Assembly: GCA_003833135.1 (NCBI GenBank)
Contig: QZLH01000308.1
Location: 44,489-108,488 of the forward strand
Length of the DNA: 64,000 bases
From: Oehlia diaphana
Lineage: Eukaryota > Glomeromycota > Glomeromycetes > Glomerales > Glomeraceae
Reading direction: 5' to 3'
Notes under the pieces: model-generated
The model's input: the letters and a program-made list of their open reading frames with translations, nothing else
Database searches by the model: none
Told to the model about the DNA's origin: nothing
Translations under genes and position numbers: made by a program
Shown: positions 1-12,070 of the stretch, piece after piece
How positions within the stretch are numbered: the stretch's first letter is position 1
Layout of the letters: the number at the start of each line of letters is the position of its first letter

Positions 1-59
1 AAAAAAAAAAAAATTTTTAAAAAAAAGAAAAAAAAAAAAAAAAAAAATTTTTTTTTTTT

Positions 60-235
60 TAAAAAAAAAAAAGAAGAGTGGGAATAAAAGAAAAAATTTT
101 TTTTTTAAGGGAGTGACGAAAAAAATTTTTTTTTTAAAGGAGAGTGATGAAAAAAAAAATTTTTTTAGTGAGGTACAAAAAATAATATTTTTAATTTAAA
201 AGGGGGTGACGAAAAAAGAAGAAAAATTTAGAATA
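60..235. repeat. A/T-run minisatellite at the window start
   Basis: About four degenerate units of roughly 40-45 bases. Each has a GGGAGTGACGAAAA-like core followed by a run of A then a run of T. Positions 1-59 are alternating A and T homopolymers. No reading frame is credible here. Confidence 0.6.
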
Positions 236-360
236 AATAAAAAAAATAAGACAAGAGAAAGGAAAGGAAAGACAGAAAGGAAGATCAAAAGATCAAAACT
301 CATCAAAGTAAGGGTTTATATAAAAAACAAAAAACGTATCATAACAAAACAATAAATAAT

Positions 361-374
361 CACGTGATCACGTG
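361..374. other. Perfect 14-bp palindrome CACGTGATCACGTG
   Basis: Two overlapping CACGTG E-boxes form a perfect palindrome. CACGTG is the usual site for bHLH regulators, but nothing shows that this copy is used. Confidence 0.5.
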
Positions 375-412
375 TTTGTAAAATTATCTTCTAATAAAAA
401 TATTAAGTTTAA

Positions 413-590
413 AAATTCCGTATACATTCCGCATGATTAATTTTTTCCGTATACATTTCGTATACATTAGTTTTTTTAAAAAATGTTCAGAAATGAATTG
501 CTTATTAAATATACGGAATTTGTATACGAAATCTATAGAAACGTACATAAAATGTATACAAAACGTATCCTTTCAGTATACATATTTCTT
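413..590. repeat. Inverted cluster of TCCGTATACATT-like words
   Basis: CCGTATACATT or its reverse complement occurs several times, forward in the left half and inverted in the right half (for example CGGAATTTGTATACG). The pattern suggests a decayed foldback or MITE-like element. No target duplication was found. Confidence 0.4.
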
Positions 591-715
591 ATAGGGCTGG
601 TAAGTGTCTCTCAATGTTTAATCAAAATTTACAGTTGAAAAAAAATACCTTTATTTAATTTTTAACCTTACACTGTATCATATTCTTTTTTTAATTATCT
701 TTCATATCTTTGTAG

Positions 716-3350
716 TCCCTGTTTTTACTACTGGTAAGTATCTCAATGTTTTTTGCTAATAATATCATATATTACTCACGTTTATTGTTATTTGCTTTCT
801 ATATGGTTGCCTAACTATGCAGAGAATGATATTAATGCTATAATTGGTTTGTAACATTGTCAGTCTTATAAGTCATATTTTTTGAAAACCTTCTCTTTAT
901 TATTTATTCTTGTTTCTAGATGATTTACGAAAGACTTTTCCTCATGTCGATGATGTTGATGAACCTTTTTTTCGTAAACTGGCTCAGAAACTCGCCATAA
1001 TTTGGAAACGTTCACTTGACTTTTCACTTAAAACTCCAAATAATCCATATGTCAAGCTGAACCAGAGCCCTTCAATTTTCAAAATATGACTACCTTATGG
1101 TATTACTAAAATGACATGTGATGGAATTGATCTTCGCCTTCCTTCTTTTGAAGCGAATACTGAAATGATCTATAAGAATCCTCTATACCATGATCCGCAA
1201 TTTCAAGAGACTGTTAATTTAGTGCAAAATAAAATTGAAAAGTATGAACAAGATATTATTGTGCTTGCCGGAGTCTCAGGAGGGGAGAAAACGTCAACAA
1301 CATTTGCCATTGCTGCAGAATATTGGGCAATACATATAGACTGTTCCCCTATTATTTCAGATTATAATAATCAATTATCTAGTGAACTCAATGCAGTGAA
1401 AGCGAAAAGTCCATCTTTCAATAATATCCCACTCCAGGTGTGGGTACTTCATAAGCTCGACATAGCATTTGCCTTACGTGTATTAATACTAATCAAATGT
1501 ATGTAGAGCAAAAAATCAAAACACCAAAGGATTGGCTATTAGCACAACTTTATGGTTTAGATAAGGACTGTATAACCCTTATTTATGAAAACCTGTCAGA
1601 ACTAGGCACAGAAGAATTTTCATCACTTTTACGTTTCATCAATAAATGTCTTAATATTGGACGGATCCTCTTTATCCAAGATGAGGCGCAATGTCTTTGC
1701 CGACCTGAATTTGGAGAATACGCTGGAAGTAGTGAAGTAAATAGACCATGGAATTTTTTGCAGGCCTATATTTTTCACATGATCAGTTCCAATTTTGAAG
1801 TTACACACATTATTTCTGGCACTACTATGCATATGTCAAGCGAACTATCCCTAATTTCTAGTGTTGGAAAATTTTATGCATCTCGAAAAGTGCATCTTGT
1901 GTTGAAACTCCCTTATCTCTCACCTGATGATGTTATACGAGTTCTAAACACTGTAATCAATGTGGATGGAATTAGTCCTGAAACACTTGCTTATTTAGGA
2001 AATATTCTCAAGGGAAGACCCCAAAACTGTGCATCATTTATAAAAATGCTAACTGACCGATCAGAACTGCTAAAAGATAAAGATGATGAATTTGTTAAAA
2101 CTAGTAAGAAATGGTTTAGGCAAATATCTAATACAATGGTAGGATATTTGCGCAATACTGCCAGTACTTTGGCAATCAGAGGGGTCAACCCAAGGGAGGC
2201 GATTGTTGATCTTATTTGTTGCCAAATTATTAATTCAGAATCGGCTGGTGCTGAATTACTTCGATATGGGGTTCTTCCTATTCAGTCGCTACCTTTCACT
2301 ACCCTTAATCCTCATGAAATTGACTCAATTTCATTCAAAGTTAATGGAGAATTAGAGTCTTACATTGTTATGGCCATTGGAAAATATTTGTTGTTAGATT
2401 ACAATATAACTTTGACAGATATTTATGTTAATCACATTTTACAATATCTTGGAAGCCCTCAGTCATTTGGTAGCAAACTTGATGGTGCTTTTGCATCAGC
2501 AATTATTGATAAATGCGGTCGTAATGTGCTTGAAGAACTTAAAAAGTGGACCGATGATCCATATTTCAAGTTTCCAGAATGGATCACGCCTGGAATGCAG
2601 TTTGTAACAGAAACAAATCTATCAAAAGCTGTTCCACTGTATGATTATATTAATGATATATACAAATCAACCAAATATCATAATTATGCTATCCAACTGC
2701 CGCATCATGCAGGTTCTGATCTTGTACTCTCTCTTGTAGATAAATTAAATGAATCAAAAAATGTGGTATTATTATCATTGAGTTCCACTATCTATGATAA
2801 AAATGTTCCATCAAGCAAGGTTAAAATGCAAGCTTTCAAGGCGTGCATGGAGTTTCAGTACATGGAAGAAAAAAAAGAAGAAAAAAAGAAGAGGCTCAAT
2901 AATAAAAAAGGATCTAGAATCCTGAATAAGAAAATGAAGTTAGATTATAATCAACACGATGGAGAGGAGGGATGTGCTGAAATTGGCCTTACTAAAAAAT
3001 TTCAGAAACTTCAGAAAAAGGATATCATTGTTGATGATGATGATGATGATTCAGATCAGGATGATTTGAATTACGATTTAGAATATGATAAAACTCTCAA
3101 GGATTGTCAAGTATCCAGAATACTTAAATTTGCAGAACTTCATCGTAAAATCGCAGATGTGGCTGATAAAAGAAAATGCATTCACATTTTAGTTGAGTTA
3201 CCACACAGAGCTTTATCAAAAAGGCCAGATATCTTTCGATATGACAAAAAAGGTAATCTCATAGTCATTGTTGATGACCGTAACGTAAAACAAATTTTTG
3301 GAGAAAAGTTGGCGAATGCAATAATGGCGAGAAGAATAAATTCTAATTGA
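716..3350 (+). pseudogene. Crinkler-type (CRN) P-loop ATPase with REase-like tail, broken
   Basis: Resembles the Crinkler-like proteins of Rhizophagus: a P-loop NTPase domain followed by a restriction-endonuclease-like region. A probable 18-base microexon (716-733, AG before and GTAAGT after) joins an exon that opens at 920. An in-frame TGA lies at 1087-1089, and reading resumes in the same frame at 1111. A second break is a frameshift near 1497-1506, after which 1497-3350 is open for 617 codons. The Walker A site reads GVSGGEKT, so the glycine before the invariant lysine is glutamate. Downstream, IQDEAQ resembles a Walker B strand. PHHAGSD in the C-terminal part resembles the REase-fold D motif, but the lysine motif expected after it is not evident. 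A Lys/Glu-rich stretch and an Asp run lie near the end. Two breaks plus the altered P-loop support a pseudogene. Sequencing error could explain one break but hardly all of these changes. Confidence 0.75.
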
Positions 3351-4288
3351 TACTGGTACGATTGATACATAATTTTTTGTGCAAGTCAAATAAGGTTTCC
3401 ACACAAAATTCTATTTTACAATGTGTATAAAAAATAAAAATATTACACCAAGCAATTCTTGGTAGTTTTCAGTGATGATGCTGTATGTACAGTATGTAAA
3501 AGAAAAGATATGAAAGTAGGGAAATCATCGTAATGGGGACCAGTTTAGATTGGAACTAACAAATCAAATGATTTTTCTTAAATATTTTATTTATAAATTA
3601 TGCTACAATGAAAGAAATTATATACAAGTAATACTTGCATGATCAAAATAGATTTTAATATCATTAAAAAAAGATTTTTTTTTCGATCTATATATACGTT
3701 TAAGGAATAATTTGATTGAAATCTTAATTAATCATAAAATAAATAATAAAAGAATAAATAAATAAATAATTGTTAAAATGAATGAAAAAAAAATTTTTTT
3801 CACAAATGATTTTATTTAATTAAAATTATTTAATCAATAAGCCCTTTTATTAACGTCATTATAATTTTTAGTTACCTTCTTAGGAAATTTTAGGGCTTAA
3901 TCACCTCCTTAAACCGCAGTTATTACAATACACTTTTATTGAAATGATGCAATGTATATTAATATGAATGAGGTAATTTTTTTTTATTTTCAAAATGATA
4001 TACATGTTATAACTATGTAAATAAAAAAAAAATATTTTCTTTCTCACATGAAGTAAAACAAAAATTTTTTTTACGAAAATTTACATTTACATTACGAAGC
4101 CTCTGGCTTTTTGTTTAGCCTCCAGTTTTTTGTTTAATATTGAGTATTGGGTATTGAAGATTTGGAAAGTTGGCTGTGGAAATAGTGAAATATTTAAAAT
4201 ATATATATATATATAGGATGAGTACGTTTGTGAAATTGTGAGATAAAAAAAAAATTTAATCTTTAATTACTCTTAGACAAAAAAGAAT
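3351..4288. other. Intergenic, no gene seen
   Basis: AT-rich spacer between two pseudogenes. It has short homopolymers and an AT dinucleotide run near 4200-4215. I see no coding frame, RNA gene or mobile-element end. Confidence 0.5.
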
Positions 4289-5218
4289 ATGCCCGCAAAA
4301 ATATCTACAATGTGTTACATTCATGAATTCACTAAACACCTTACTCAGGAGTTTACAGTAAAGGAAATTACAGCTGTTGCAAGATTGGATGATGATGATC
4401 TGAAAAAGATTGTATATTTGAGAGTAAAGGCTTTTCATTCTGGTAGATCAAAATATTCCATGTCAAATCAAAGATTTTAATAAAGGCCAAGTGATTTTCT
4501 TAAAAGAAAAATTTGTTGCTTGTGCCAGTTGGTATAGTGTATGTATTGGTTTGCACGTGTACTTTTGAAGTTAACAAAAATTAAATTTTTTATTATATAC
4601 CAAAGGTTAATGCAACGTCCATTAAGTTGATTGATAATATGGGATTCAATGATATGCCTGTGATCGGGTTAAATGTTATGATTATGGGATTAACCACCAA
4701 GTCGATAAGAAATATTGATAATCAATTGGTTATTGAATTCTATGTAGAGGAAAATTTGGGTGATTGGGAACCAAGAGAATTTTGGGTTGAGGTTCATTAT
4801 AATTTGAACCTCAGATATCTTGCGAATAAGACTAATTCTATAAACCAGAGCATGCGTTCCACTACTGCTTTGATTATGGGTACGTTAACATATGAGATAC
4901 CAGTATTAGATGAAATTAGCGGAGAAGAGATAATCTCCAGGAAAGCACATATTAACATTAGATGATAATTTCTTGATTTCTACTAACTGTAATCCTGCTG
5001 TTGATGCTCAATAATCATCAAATGCCCCGTGGTTGAATTCGAGAACCAATAATAGGAACCAACGGACCACTCATGGTGCTTCGCCAAGAACCTCAAAAAG
5101 AGGTCGAGGAACTTTATCTCAAATGAGATTGAGATCATCAACACTCACATCAGCTTTGGATTCCAATCTGATACCTACTATGATTAATGAAACCCAACAG
5201 GAAACTTTGGATAATTAG
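4289..5218 (+). pseudogene. Unrecognised two-exon gene with frameshifts
   Basis: A continuous protein can be followed only by changing frame. 4289-4450 begins MPAKISTMCYIHEF. A one-base shift in the A-run near 4450-4454 leads to a frame containing DFNKGQVIFLKEKFV. A GTATGT...AG intron at 4539-4605 (67 bases, phase 0) joins it to VNATSIKLIDNMGF, which stays open to 4965. A further shift near 4960 and an in-frame TAA just before 5033 precede a basic, Ser/Thr-rich tail that ends at 5218. I do not recognise the family. The DFNKGQVIFLKEKFV stretch could be OB-fold-like beta strands, but that is a guess. The well-formed intron and hydrophobic pattern show that it was once a gene. Three disruptions argue that it is now inactive. 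Confidence 0.55.
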
Positions 5219-6864
5219 ATTACGTTTTTAATAAATTTTTTTATTTATTATGATGAATTTATCTGTGATGAATGATTTATGTAATGGGAAAATTTTATTT
5301 TATTTTATTTTTTTATTTTTTTGGAAAAATCGTCTTATCATTTCCACCTTAGGTTTGATTGATTTAATGATATGTGGTAGTGCTTCGATTGCATTTAAGA
5401 ATTATTTCTTTTTTTTCGTATGATATTATATAATTTTATTTTTCATGGATAAATAACATGAAAAAAAATTTTCTTATTTCGTAAGTGTAAATAATTTATG
5501 TATTTGTATTGAAATGAGAAAAAAAATTTTTTATACAATTTTCATATATCTCTATAAGGAAGTAATAAGATATCATTATGTAAGAAATAATTTATGTTGT
5601 TGTAAGTAATTGATGGGTCATAATGTACAGTATTCAAGAAGCCTTTTCAGAAAATTTATTGAATTTTACATCTTAAACATAATCAACAATAAGTAATGAC
5701 TCTAATATTATAATTATATATTGCTTACAACCTTTATTTCTATTATTTTCAATTTTTATTTTCGATTTGTTTCATAAAACTTATTTTTACATGTTATATA
5801 CTCATAATTTTTAATATACTCATTTTATAAATCCCTAATAAATTAAAATAATTGACTAATTGTATACGTTTGCCTAACAATCTGCGATCAAATAATTCTC
5901 CAACGTAAATTACCAATCCACAACTTTCGTTATTAATACTTTCATATTAAATTTCGTAACAATTTCTCTACCATTATACCTTCCTAGTATAATGTGACGT
6001 GGGTACTAGTGATAAAGTACTAGCTAGTTATAGTTGTAACTTTTCCCTATTGAGTTTAATTATAGAAATGATTAAATTTCAAATATTATAGGTGAATTGA
6101 AATATTTGAATTCTTTATCACAAGGAATGTACATTTTATATTAAGTGTGAGTCTTGATGATATAAACTTTTCAACTATAGCATTATTTGCTCACTTTTTT
6201 CTCTGTTTTAAACAAAAATATGTGACAGTTAAAGAATAATATACAATTATTTAAATTTGCTATTATCAAATTATATAAACATATATGTTAACTGCATATT
6301 GAATAAAAAAATATACTTCGAAGTCAATTTTCTTCACAACTAATAACATAGTTAATTTAAGCATTATAATATCATTTAAGCGGTTTCAACTGGAGTCCTT
6401 ATCCAGTTACTTAAGTGGCCTTTCAAATGAATTAATTATATTAAGCTCAAAGTCGAGCTTAACCAGTCTGTCATTTAAAAAGTATCTTTCCATACATACA
6501 TCATTCACGAAGCATAAATAAAATTTCTAGGTTACTGGAAACAATAATTTTGTTAATAGTTTAACATTGTTCAATTACAAACTGATTTTATTTATGTAAA
6601 AAAAAAATATTACATATATTACTCTATAAGGCTATATTTACCAACAGTTCTTTTAATATTAACCATATTAAATATTTACTAATATGTTGAACAAAGACTA
6701 AATATATTATATTTTAAACTAGATATTTAATTTTTTTAATTATATGATATAGTAGATAAATGGATATAAGATAAATAGTCGTTAAATATTCTCTCTTTCA
6801 ACTAATAATATTAATAAAATGGTAACTAATTCAACTAAATTCATTTATTTATTCTAACTTTGAT
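5219..6864. other. Intergenic, convergent spacer
   Basis: Lies between the 3' ends of the broken plus-strand gene and the minus-strand kinase gene. It is AT-rich with homopolymer runs, and I see no coding frame or structured repeat. Confidence 0.5.
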
Positions 6865-9800
6865 TCAATCAATGATTGCGCAATTTAGACATTCAGTATT
6901 AAGATCTTTCGTAAAAGGATTAAGTAATCGAGATGTATAAATAGCCTGTGAATGAGTGGCTGATTGGTTATTTTCAATAGATATTTCTAATTCCTTAAAT
7001 TGTTCACCCTTTCCTAAAATAAAATTATTACGAAATGATGAGATTAATTCGTCTATTTCAGTAGCACTTGGTCTATTTATTGGATTTGGATCCCAACATT
7101 CTTTCATTAGGTCAGTATAACATTTTGGTATTTCTGACTCATTGATTTCAGGTCTAATTTCTTTATGTACTATGTCTAATGCTAAAAGTTTATCATGAGC
7201 ACGATTGGCAAAAGGTTGTTTCCCTGTTGCTGCAAAATACATAATCATACCAAAGCTATATGTATCTGCTGCTCGAGTATAAGGCTTTCCTCTCAATACT
7301 TCAGGAGCTACATAAGGCATAACTCCATAAATTTTTGTTTCATCCATATTATTAACTTCTCCGCATAATCCCATATCTGAAATAGATGGTATGTCATAAT
7401 TACTAAAATTACTGGTCATTAATAATATATTGCCTGTATGAAAATCACGATGTACCAATCCTTTTTGATGAATTTCTTTAAGACTATTAATAATATTTTG
7501 TAGTATATTAAGTTTACGAAACCAATTGAAATTTCTATAATTATTATTTAGCCAATTACTTAAGTTTCCACCTTCTGCATATTCAAGAACCATAATATAA
7601 TCTTTTGTATTAGGATCTTGAGATATTCCATATGTTCGAAGTATATAACGACTATAAGTATCTGTTGAATATTTTTTGATCTATTAAGCATGAAAAAAAG
7701 TTTAGTTTATTAAATAAAGAATTTAAAACAAATTCAAATAATATGAAATTAACATGCCTCATTAAGAAATTCATTAGTTAGATTTTGTGAATTATTCAAA
7801 CATTTTAAAGCGACTTTTATGCATGGTTCTCTTATATACTTCATTTCATCAAAATCATAAGATAATGGACCAATTTTCCATATTGCTGAATATATTACAG
7901 AAAAACCACCCTTATCTATTTTTTGAATACCATCAAATTGACTGTATGGTATCCACTCAAATACCATAGTTCCCGGATTATGAGTTTTCATTCGCATTTC
8001 TTGAATTAAATCATCAATTTTTTTATTTTCACTTGAGCTAATAATAATAAATTTTTTTATATGACAAAATTTGCACCATTTATATGTAATATGGTATGTT
8101 TTACCACATGTTGTACAACGTTCATTTTGAAAAACCACAATATAGTCCTTCGTATCTGGATTTTGTGATATGCCATATATTTGAAGAACATTAATTTTAA
8201 ATTTATCAAATTTATTTATTATTTTTTGAATCTATTAAAGCAAACAAATGTTATTATTGTATAATAAATATTTATTATAGAGAAATTTCATACCTTATTG
8301 AGAAACTTATATTGTGAATTGTCTAAAAATTTTAAAATAACCGTTTCATTTGAAATTCTTTTGTATTCCTTTTTATCAACATCATAATACAATGGTCCAT
8401 CCTTCCATTTTGCCAAACATATTGTAGAAAAATCATCTCTTCTGACTTCTTCAATCCCTTCAAACTGATTATATGATATCAATTCAACTACTATATCATC
8501 ATAATTATTGACCTTTAATTGCATTTCTTGAATGAAATTATCAATTTCCTCATTTCCACTAATCTGATTTGTAAAGTTTTCCCTTAAATTATTAATTTGA
8601 CATGCTTTACACCATTTATACTGCATATCTGTAAGTATATTATCACATATTTCACAGCATTCATAGCTTTTATTTTGAACTATAATATAATCATCTGTAT
8701 CTGGATTTTGGGATACCCCATATATTTTAAGGCTGTAATCATCCTTTATTGAATATGGTTTGGCCTATTAAATATAAAATAATATTAGTATATATAATGT
8801 ATTAATAATATTAGATTTAAGAAAATTCCATACTTTATATAGAAATTCATCAATCATATTTTGTGAGTTGTAAAAGCATGTTAGAGTAAGTACTTCATTT
8901 AAATTTCGATCATATCTTGCTGTATTTATATTATATTTTGATGGACCATCTCTCCATTTTGCTAAATATGATACTGTAGAAAAATCCTGTTTTCCTAATT
9001 CTTTAACATCAATAAACTGATTGCATGGTATCCATTCTAGTATTATATCAGAATAATCATTAATTTTCAATTGCATTTCTTGAATAAAGCCATCAATTTT
9101 TTTGTTTTTACTGGTCCAGTTTGTAAAATTTTCTTTTAAAAAATTTATTTGACAAGGTTTACACCACCACCTTCTGCTATAGTAATTTAAATATTCACCA
9201 CAGTATTTACAACGCATATTTTGAAAAACCATAACATGATATTTTGCATCTTGAGATATTCCATATATTTTAAGTTCATTATTATCAGAGTTTTTTGTTA
9301 GATATAGCTCAGCCTATTAAAAAAAAAAGTTAATATTATATAAAATAATGGTAATTTATAGTAAGTTTTATACAATACGTCAATACCTCATATAGGAATT
9401 CATCTTGTGTATTGCAAAAATATTTTAAAATAATTTCTTCATTTAAATGTCCATTTTTCCATTTTGCTGCAGAAAATTCATATTTTCTTAATTCTTTAAC
9501 ATCAATAAACTGATTGTATGGTATCCATTCAAAAGCTATATCCCGTGAATTAAAGACCTTAATTCGCATTTTTTGAATGAAACTATCAATTTTTTCATTT
9601 TTACTGGTCCGATTTGTAAAGTTTTTTCTTAAATGATTTTTTGTACATAATTTGCACCATTTATTCTTTATATCCGCATATACTTTATTATAACAAATTT
9701 TGCAGTATAGTACATTCTGAAAAATAATTATATAATTTTTTGTATCTGGATTTTGAGATATTCCATATGTTATTAGTTTATTATCATAGCTTTGTATATT

Positions 9801-11332
9801 AGCATTTTTTCTGGCCTATTAAAATAAAAAAACTGTAATCAAATAAAATAGTTTTAGGTAAAGTTTATAGAAACCGAAATAACTTACCCCATATAAAAAT
9901 TGACCTATATGTTTTTTCTTGTAGTATTTAAAAGCAATCTCTTGATTTGGATTCCTTTTATATTTTCTTTTAAATGTATCATAAATTAATGGACCATCTT
10001 TCCATTTTGCCGAGTATAATATATAAAGCTTATTTTCTACTATTTCTTTAACATCAATAAACTGATTGTATGGTATCCATTCAAATATTAAATCAAACTC
10101 ACTATCAATTTTCGATTGCATTTCTCGAATATAACGATCAATTTCATTATTTCCACTAGTCCATTTTGAATTATTTAAATTATTTAACCAACATATTTTA
10201 CACCAACCAGATAAAACAGAGCTTACACAATTTACACAAATATTTCCATCACCTTCAACAACCAAAATGTAATTTTTTGTATCCATACTTTTGGATATTC
10301 CATATATTTTAAGGTCATAATTACTATATACCTCCTCATTTAGAAATTTATCTATATCTTGCGTGTTGTAGTAGCACTTTAATTTAATTTCTTTATTTAA
10401 ATATCTTTCGTATTTATTCGTACTTATATCATAATTTAATGGACCATATTTCCATGTTGCTGAATATGATGTAGCAGAATCATTTACTCCTATTCTTTCA
10501 ACATTACTGAATTGAATGTATGGTATCCATTCAAATACTATATCCTCATAGCTCTCAATTTTTAATTGCATCTCTTGAATGAAATTATCAATCTTTTCAT
10601 TTTCGCTGGTCCAATTTACAAAATTTTCTTTTAAATAATTTATTTGACAAGATTTACACCACTTCTTTATATAAAATTTACCACATTTTATACATACTTT
10701 TTCACAGTATTCAATATGAAGAACCATAATATAATCCTTTGTATAAGGATTTTGAGACATTCCATAAATTTTAAAAAATTTATTAATTATATATTCCTTA
10801 AGCTATTAAATCAAGGAACGTTAGTATTATTAATACTAATAAAAAAAAATATTTAATTTATATATAGAAAATTTTATACCTTATATATACAATCATTAAT
10901 TTTAATCTCATCTTGTGAGTTACTAGTTAAATACTTTAAAGCAACTCTTTTATTTGAATCTCTTATATACCTCTTTTCTTTCCAATTATAATATAATGGA
11001 CCACCCTTCCATATTACTGAATATTTCGTACCAGAAATATCATGCTGGCTTATTTCATTAAACTGACTGTATGGTATCCATTCAAACACTGTATCCCATG
11101 AATGATTAATCTTTAATTGAATTTCTTGAATGAAATTATCAATCTTTTTATTCTCACTTGTCCAGTTTATAAAATTTTCCCTTAAATAATTTATTTGACA
11201 TGATTTACACCATTTATGTTGTTCATAATCTTGTTTATTTGTACTTATTTTATTACAATTTTCACAATGTTTATTAATAATTTTATTAGAATAATCCATC
11301 GTGAATAATTTAATAAATTTAGAAAGAACCAA
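6865..11332 (-). CDS. Multi-N-lobe TKL-like protein kinase, 7 exons, about 1,345 aa
   Basis: Exons (minus strand): 11332-10880, 10802-9888, 9815-9387, 9313-8834, 8764-8294, 8231-7758, 7680-6865. Every junction is phase 0 and the frame is open throughout. Introns are 72-78 bases and begin GTAWNN, except the last, which starts GC (7757-7756). The protein is a chain of seven modules. Each has a CxxC...WCxxC ribbon, an IDxFIQEMQLKI helix, EWIPYxQF, and a kinase N-lobe ending in YGISQNPDTKDYIMV. Exon 2 holds modules 2 and 3. Only the last module continues into a C-lobe: HRDFHTGN (catalytic Asp about residue 1153), SDMG in place of DFG (about 1176), APE (about 1200). Its N-lobe keeps KGGFS and VALK (Lys about 1059). 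Module 5 lacks the beta-3 lysine (LTLT), and most upstream glycine loops are lost. The family is the expanded TKL/Sel1-type kinases of Glomeromycotina, presumably cytosolic signalling; substrate unknown. A later ATG at 11299 is an alternative start. Separate tandem genes are possible, but the matched splice phases favour one transcript. Confidence 0.8.
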
Positions 11333-11747
11333 ATGAATACTTTTGTTGATCCTTGTTTATATAAACATCATCTGCTGATCTTGTATAAGGCCGTATGTTA
11401 CCTCGGACGAAATAGGGATCTTTATTACGCCTATTACACCATTACACAGCGATGATTAACGCGTGAAAGGTTTTATGTCACTCAAACATCATCGTAAACT
11501 GTACATTTTAAAAGTTTAAAGATATGAAATTTTGATCAAGTTAATACAAAAAACTTAGCTAAAATTACAGTAGCTTTAATTCTATAGTACAATATTTATA
11601 AAAAAAAAAAAATTCTCCCTCGTCAATCCCTCGACCAAAATTTTTGGGAAAGAAAAATATTTTAACAACGAAAAAATGGAAATCTAACTCGACTTATATA
11701 ATAAATTTTTAGAAGATACCAGGTCGTATTTAACATTAAACTTGTTA
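11333..11747. other. Upstream region of the kinase gene
   Basis: Presumed promoter side of the minus-strand kinase gene. I see no reading frame and no clear TATA or other motif that stands out from the AT background. Confidence 0.4.
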
Positions 11748-12070
11748 CCCTATAAAAATGTAATGTGTTAAATTCGGTTTATATTTGTTTTCATGTGTAA
11801 AAAACGTCTTATTATAAAAAAAAAAAAACAAAAATTAAACAAAATGGTGCTTTTTTTAGACATTCTTTACAGAAATTTCAAGATCGTAGCGATGCTTAAT
11901 GCGCAGTAACTGCATATATGTAATTTCTTTACGATTACATCATGTGGTCACTATGTATTTATAATGCAGTTACTGCGCATTAAGCCATCGCTACGATCTT
12001 GAAGTTTCTGTAAAGTTTATTACATGAGAATAATTATAATACAAATTTAACACATTTCGTTTTTATAGGG
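11748..12070. mobile_element. Foldback/MITE-like element with nested inverted repeats
   Basis: Outer ends are CCCTATAAAAA on the left and TTTTTATAGGG on the right, followed inward by matching AATGTGTTAAATT and AATTTAACACATT segments. Inside, 11865-11915 and 11964-12015 form a stem of about 51 bases with one mismatch and one bulged base around a 48-base loop. I could not identify a target duplication, so the superfamily is undecided. The right end supplies TATAG, which serves as the apparent splice acceptor of the exon starting at 12069. Confidence 0.7.

Noticed and set aside
8140..11332. Separate small kinase-fragment genes in tandem
   Set aside because: Each fragment lacks its own credible start, all are linked by phase-0 splice pairs, and no stop falls between acceptor and next donor; one gene explains the data better.
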